Assembly (NCBI GenBank): GCA_905213725.1
Contig: CAJMJM010000035.1
Span: 1-15,580 of the forward strand
From: Collinsella aerofaciens
Lineage (GTDB): Bacteria > Actinomycetota > Coriobacteriia > Coriobacteriales > Coriobacteriaceae
Reading direction: 5' to 3'
Length of the DNA: 15,580 nucleotides
A program made the position numbers and the translations under genes. Below are positions 13,570-15,580 of the stretch, piece after piece. The notes beneath the pieces are model-generated. The model had not been told where the DNA came from. It ran no database searches and was given only the letters and a program-made list of their open reading frames with translations. Numbering within the stretch: position 1 is the stretch's first letter; each line of letters begins with the position of its first letter.

Positions 13570-14697
13570 ATGCTTTCGCGTCGTCGTTATCTGCAACTTG
13601 TCGAGTCTTCAATTGTCGCCTTAGCCGCACGTCCGAAAGAGGTTTTTGCTTCGACGGGCAATATTGATGGTGAGCAGATACAATTTACTTCTGAAATTGC
13701 GCAAGAGCTTGCCGATAAATATATAAAGGGACTCCTCGGCTATTCGTATACGCCTTCTGACCCTATTCCTTTTGTAGATGTTGATGGGTCCCCGCTTGGT
13801 TACATTGTTCCGGTTGTGACATCCAATAGAGCCGCGGGCTATTTGGTTTTAGATGCTTCAGATGATGAAATACTTACGGGATATCGTTTTGGAGACGGCT
13901 TAGTCAGCCCTATGGATCGGGGAGGAGATCTTGGTGTCGAGTCTTATTCTTTCAATAACCCAGTCGTAATGATCAATCCATTCGAATTCGGCGTGCAATC
14001 TTTGGACGGTTCAATAACAACAAATTGCGGAAGAACAATCCCGGCTGTTTCCATAGAAGGACGGCCTGTCGTTTTATCGAATAAACCTTCAAGCTGGAAC
14101 GATGTTGTAATTTACGCAACTCAAATGCAGGATTACACAGTATCTGGATTTCGTTCCATTTCTCAGTTTATGTCATATGATGAAAGCGAGATTAAGAGGC
14201 TTACCGCCCACTATGCTTGTATGGTGACAGCTTTTTCGAACGTTGCGGAACTGTATGGCATTGCCAATTTATATAGCGACCCTTCGCAATATATGCAGAT
14301 ATGGAGTTACACCAATACCCATGCTCTTTCCGATGAAGAACAGACTGTTCCCGGCGTTGTTTTGGGTGGAACGCCGATATCAACCTGTGCAACGGGGTTT
14401 ACAAATTACTGCGCAAGCAGAGGAAGTACTCTTATCGCCCGCACTGTCTCCTCTCCGGCTATCGCGAGCATTCAAAATGAGATTAACTCTAATAGACCGA
14501 ATGTTTTACATGCGAGTTTGTACAACGGATCAGCCCATTCTGTAACAGCGGAGGCTTACGCCACACTTACTGGTAAGAAAACTGGAGAGACAAGGCAGAT
14601 GATTGGCATAGCGGACGGCTGGAATTCATCTTTATCCTTCCTGAAGTATGATCAGAGCTATTATGCGTGGACTTATGGAACGACTTTTTCGAAGTAG
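13570..14697 (+). CDS. Secreted cysteine-peptidase-like protein with prodomain
   Basis: 375 residues. The N-terminus has a twin-arginine-like motif S-R-R-R-Y-L-Q (3-9), a short hydrophobic run and a possible VFA-S cleavage site near residue 27, so export is likely, perhaps by Tat. Residues about 35-120 (elements YIVPVVTSNRAAGYLVLDAS) look like the inhibitory propeptide of secreted papain-fold peptidases. A likely catalytic set follows: C217 in HYACMVTAFSN, H323 in AHSVTAEAY and D349 in IADGWN, in the order expected for C10/C39-like enzymes. I cannot place it in one family. Codons are much richer in A/T than those of ettA, which suggests transfer. The next gene overlaps its end. It could process a secreted peptide or host protein; that is inference. 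Confidence 0.7.
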   Translation: MLSRRRYLQLVESSIVALAARPKEVFASTGNIDGEQIQFTSEIAQELADKYIKGLLGYSYTPSDPIPFVDVDGSPLGYIVPVVTSNRAAGYLVLDASDDEILTGYRFGDGLVSPMDRGGDLGVESYSFNNPVVMINPFEFGVQSLDGSITTNCGRTIPAVSIEGRPVVLSNKPSSWNDVVIYATQMQDYTVSGFRSISQFMSYDESEIKRLTAHYACMVTAFSNVAELYGIANLYSDPSQYMQIWSYTNTHALSDEEQTVPGVVLGGTPISTCATGFTNYCASRGSTLIARTVSSPAIASIQNEINSNRPNVLHASLYNGSAHSVTAEAYATLTGKKTGETRQMIGIADGWNSSLSFLKYDQSYYAWTYGTTFSK

Positions 14698-15067
14698 GGC
14701 GATTCGTCTAGCCCTGTCTTTGGTGCTGATGGCTTCATTGGTGGGCTGTTCAACAAAGGAAGAGATATCGCGCGGAGGTTCCGGAGAAGTGACTGCGACA
14801 GACTCAGGTTCATTAGAAATAGCTGGCGGGCATGCCGATGTGATGTTACAAGGAAAAGGCGTGCTTAGGTCGGTTGATGCTGAAGACGCTGTCTGCTCAA
14901 TAGAGGATTTAAAGACAGGTGAAACTGCACCGTACCGAGTCTCAGATAATGCTGCGAATATGATTGAGTCGATACCGACTGGAGCGCAGGTTTCTTTTAG
15001 ATACTTTGCTCCGCAACTTGAGGATGAGCTTGCTTCTCTGGTGTCTATATGCACCGATGACAACTAA
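14675..15067 (+). CDS. Small putative lipoprotein overlapping the peptidase gene
   Basis: 130 residues from ATG 14675. The start has a basic n-region (MERLFRSRAIR), a hydrophobic core and the lipobox A-S-L-V-G-C25, so a lipid-anchored surface protein is expected. After a Ser/Gly-rich spacer, residues about 50-125 (GVLRSVDAEDAVCSIEDL, GAQVSFRYFAP) look like a small beta-rich domain of unknown kind. ATGs at 14648 and 14663 are in frame; 14675 gives the most normal signal peptide, but none has a good ribosome site, so translation is probably coupled to the peptidase gene it overlaps by 23 bases. Partner, inhibitor or anchor for the peptidase are options. Confidence 0.7.
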   Translation: MERLFRSRAIRLALSLVLMASLVGCSTKEEISRGGSGEVTATDSGSLEIAGGHADVMLQGKGVLRSVDAEDAVCSIEDLKTGETAPYRVSDNAANMIESIPTGAQVSFRYFAPQLEDELASLVSICTDDN

Positions 15068-15089
15068 AAGGCCTGAATTCAAAAGGCCT
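15066..15089 (+). repeat. Direct repeat AAAAGGCCT flanking GAATTC
   Basis: AAAAGGCCT at 15066-15074 overlaps the lipoprotein stop and is repeated at 15081-15089 as the start of the terminator stem. Because the first copy can also pair with the terminator's 3' arm, it could compete with the stem. It may equally be a chance or a partial duplication. Confidence 0.5.
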
Positions 15090-15122
15090 CGGATGGTCAA
15101 TTGGCTATCCGAGGCCTTTTTT
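15081..15122. terminator. Bidirectional terminator between convergent genes
   Basis: Bases 15081-15098 pair with 15103-15120 (18 pairs, two G-U) around AATT, with the T-run extending to 15122 on the plus strand. The AAAA at the left gives a T-run for the opposite strand too, so it can end both the lipoprotein transcript and the minus-strand gene whose stop codon it touches. Confidence 0.88.
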
Positions 15123-15580
15123 ACTCGACCGGGGCTTCGACCTTGTCGATGACCCAGGTGGCTCCGAGGCCGCCGGTGGTGTTGCGGCGGATGCGCACGG
15201 TGACTTCGTGGCGCTCGCCGGCCTGCGTGTAGTGCAGGGGGAAGCTTGCGCGGTTTCGCGCGGCCTCGATGGTACCGCGCTCGCGGGCGATCCAGTAGTA
15301 CTCGCCGACGATACCGAGCGTGTCGGCGCCGTAGGGGAGATAGGTCGATAGCTCGTGCAGAAGCGGGCCGGGGCAGAAGACCTCGGTTGCGAAATCGATG
15401 GGGAAGTCCTTGGGGATGGTCGGTGCTGCGGGTGCGGGGGCCGGTGCTGCAGCGGGGGCCGGAGACGGTGCCGGTGCGGGAATTTGGTCGCAAGCAGCGG
15501 CGGGCGCGGCTTCGATGACGGGTGCGGGCTCCGGCGTCGCGTCCGGCGTGATCGGGGAGTCTGCGGGCGACGGCGGCGTC
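15121..15580 (-). CDS. Protein with Pro/Ala-rich linker and small C-terminal domain, 5' partial
   Basis: Reading the minus strand from the window edge, one frame is open for 152 codons and ends at TAA (15123-15121). The first 55 or so residues are dominated by Pro and Ala (e.g. PAPAPSPAPAAAPAPAAP), a flexible linker as in cell-envelope proteins. Then comes a compact domain beginning IDFATEVFCPGPLLHEL and including GIVGEYYWIARERGTIEAA, LHYTQAGERHEVTVRIRR and a final GATWVIDKVEAPVE, with a beta-rich look. I do not recognise the family. The start and any N-terminal domain lie outside the window. Overlapping Arg/Pro-rich frames here are shadows of this one. Confidence 0.7.
   Translation of the reverse strand, partial: TPPSPADSPITPDATPEPAPVIEAAPAAACDQIPAPAPSPAPAAAPAPAPAAPTIPKDFPIDFATEVFCPGPLLHELSTYLPYGADTLGIVGEYYWIARERGTIEAARNRASFPLHYTQAGERHEVTVRIRRNTTGGLGATWVIDKVEAPVE

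Noticed and set aside
14942..15493. Minus-strand Arg/Pro/His-rich frame of 183 codons
   Set aside because: It is a shadow frame of the Pro/Ala-linker protein and runs through a strong terminator; the frame ending at 15121 has a balanced C-terminal domain instead.
15421..15580. GC-rich short-period repeats as a possible tandem repeat or CRISPR-like array
   Set aside because: The periodicity comes from Pro/Ala codons of a coding frame; there are no constant repeats with unique spacers.

Overview
The window is G+C-rich bacterial DNA, probably from a gut actinobacterium of the Coriobacteriia. Collinsella is my best guess, from codon use, strong Shine-Dalgarno sites, compact operons and the gene mix. 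No rRNA or tRNA fixes the taxon. I see no insertion sequence, CRISPR array or tRNA.

Region A (1-8599, + strand) is a nine-gene catabolic operon, cut at its left end. In order it encodes: a YtcJ-type amidohydrolase, a FrlC-like sugar epimerase/isomerase, a FrlB-like SIS-domain deglycase, a FrlD-like PfkB kinase, a second divergent PfkB kinase, an amidohydrolase_2 protein with altered metal ligands, a YjbQ protein, a BtpA/SgcQ protein and an FGGY sugar kinase. The core resembles the E. coli frl system, in which a kinase phosphorylates fructoselysine and a deglycase splits the product to glucose-6-phosphate and lysine. The rest is not part of that system, so the operon may degrade a different or more complex Amadori-type or N-linked sugar. 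A 15-bp hairpin separates the two kinase genes. No transporter or regulator lies inside the window.

Region B (8600-10432) holds the minus-strand pair tcdA-tatD and a divergent regulatory region rich in inverted repeats.

Region C (10433-11518) is an autorepressor/immunity-type pair, sdpR-sdpI, with a clear promoter and operator and a strong terminator. No SDP toxin genes are present.

Region D (11519-13328) is ettA, the translational throttle ATPase, ending in a strong terminator.

Region E (13329-15122) is a markedly AT-richer island between two terminators. It encodes a secreted cysteine-peptidase-like protein with a Tat-like leader and an overlapping small lipoprotein, preceded by a 12-bp perfect palindrome. 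It looks horizontally acquired and is poorly described.

Region F (15121-15580, - strand) is the C-terminal part of a protein with a Pro/Ala-rich linker and a small terminal domain, cut by the window edge.
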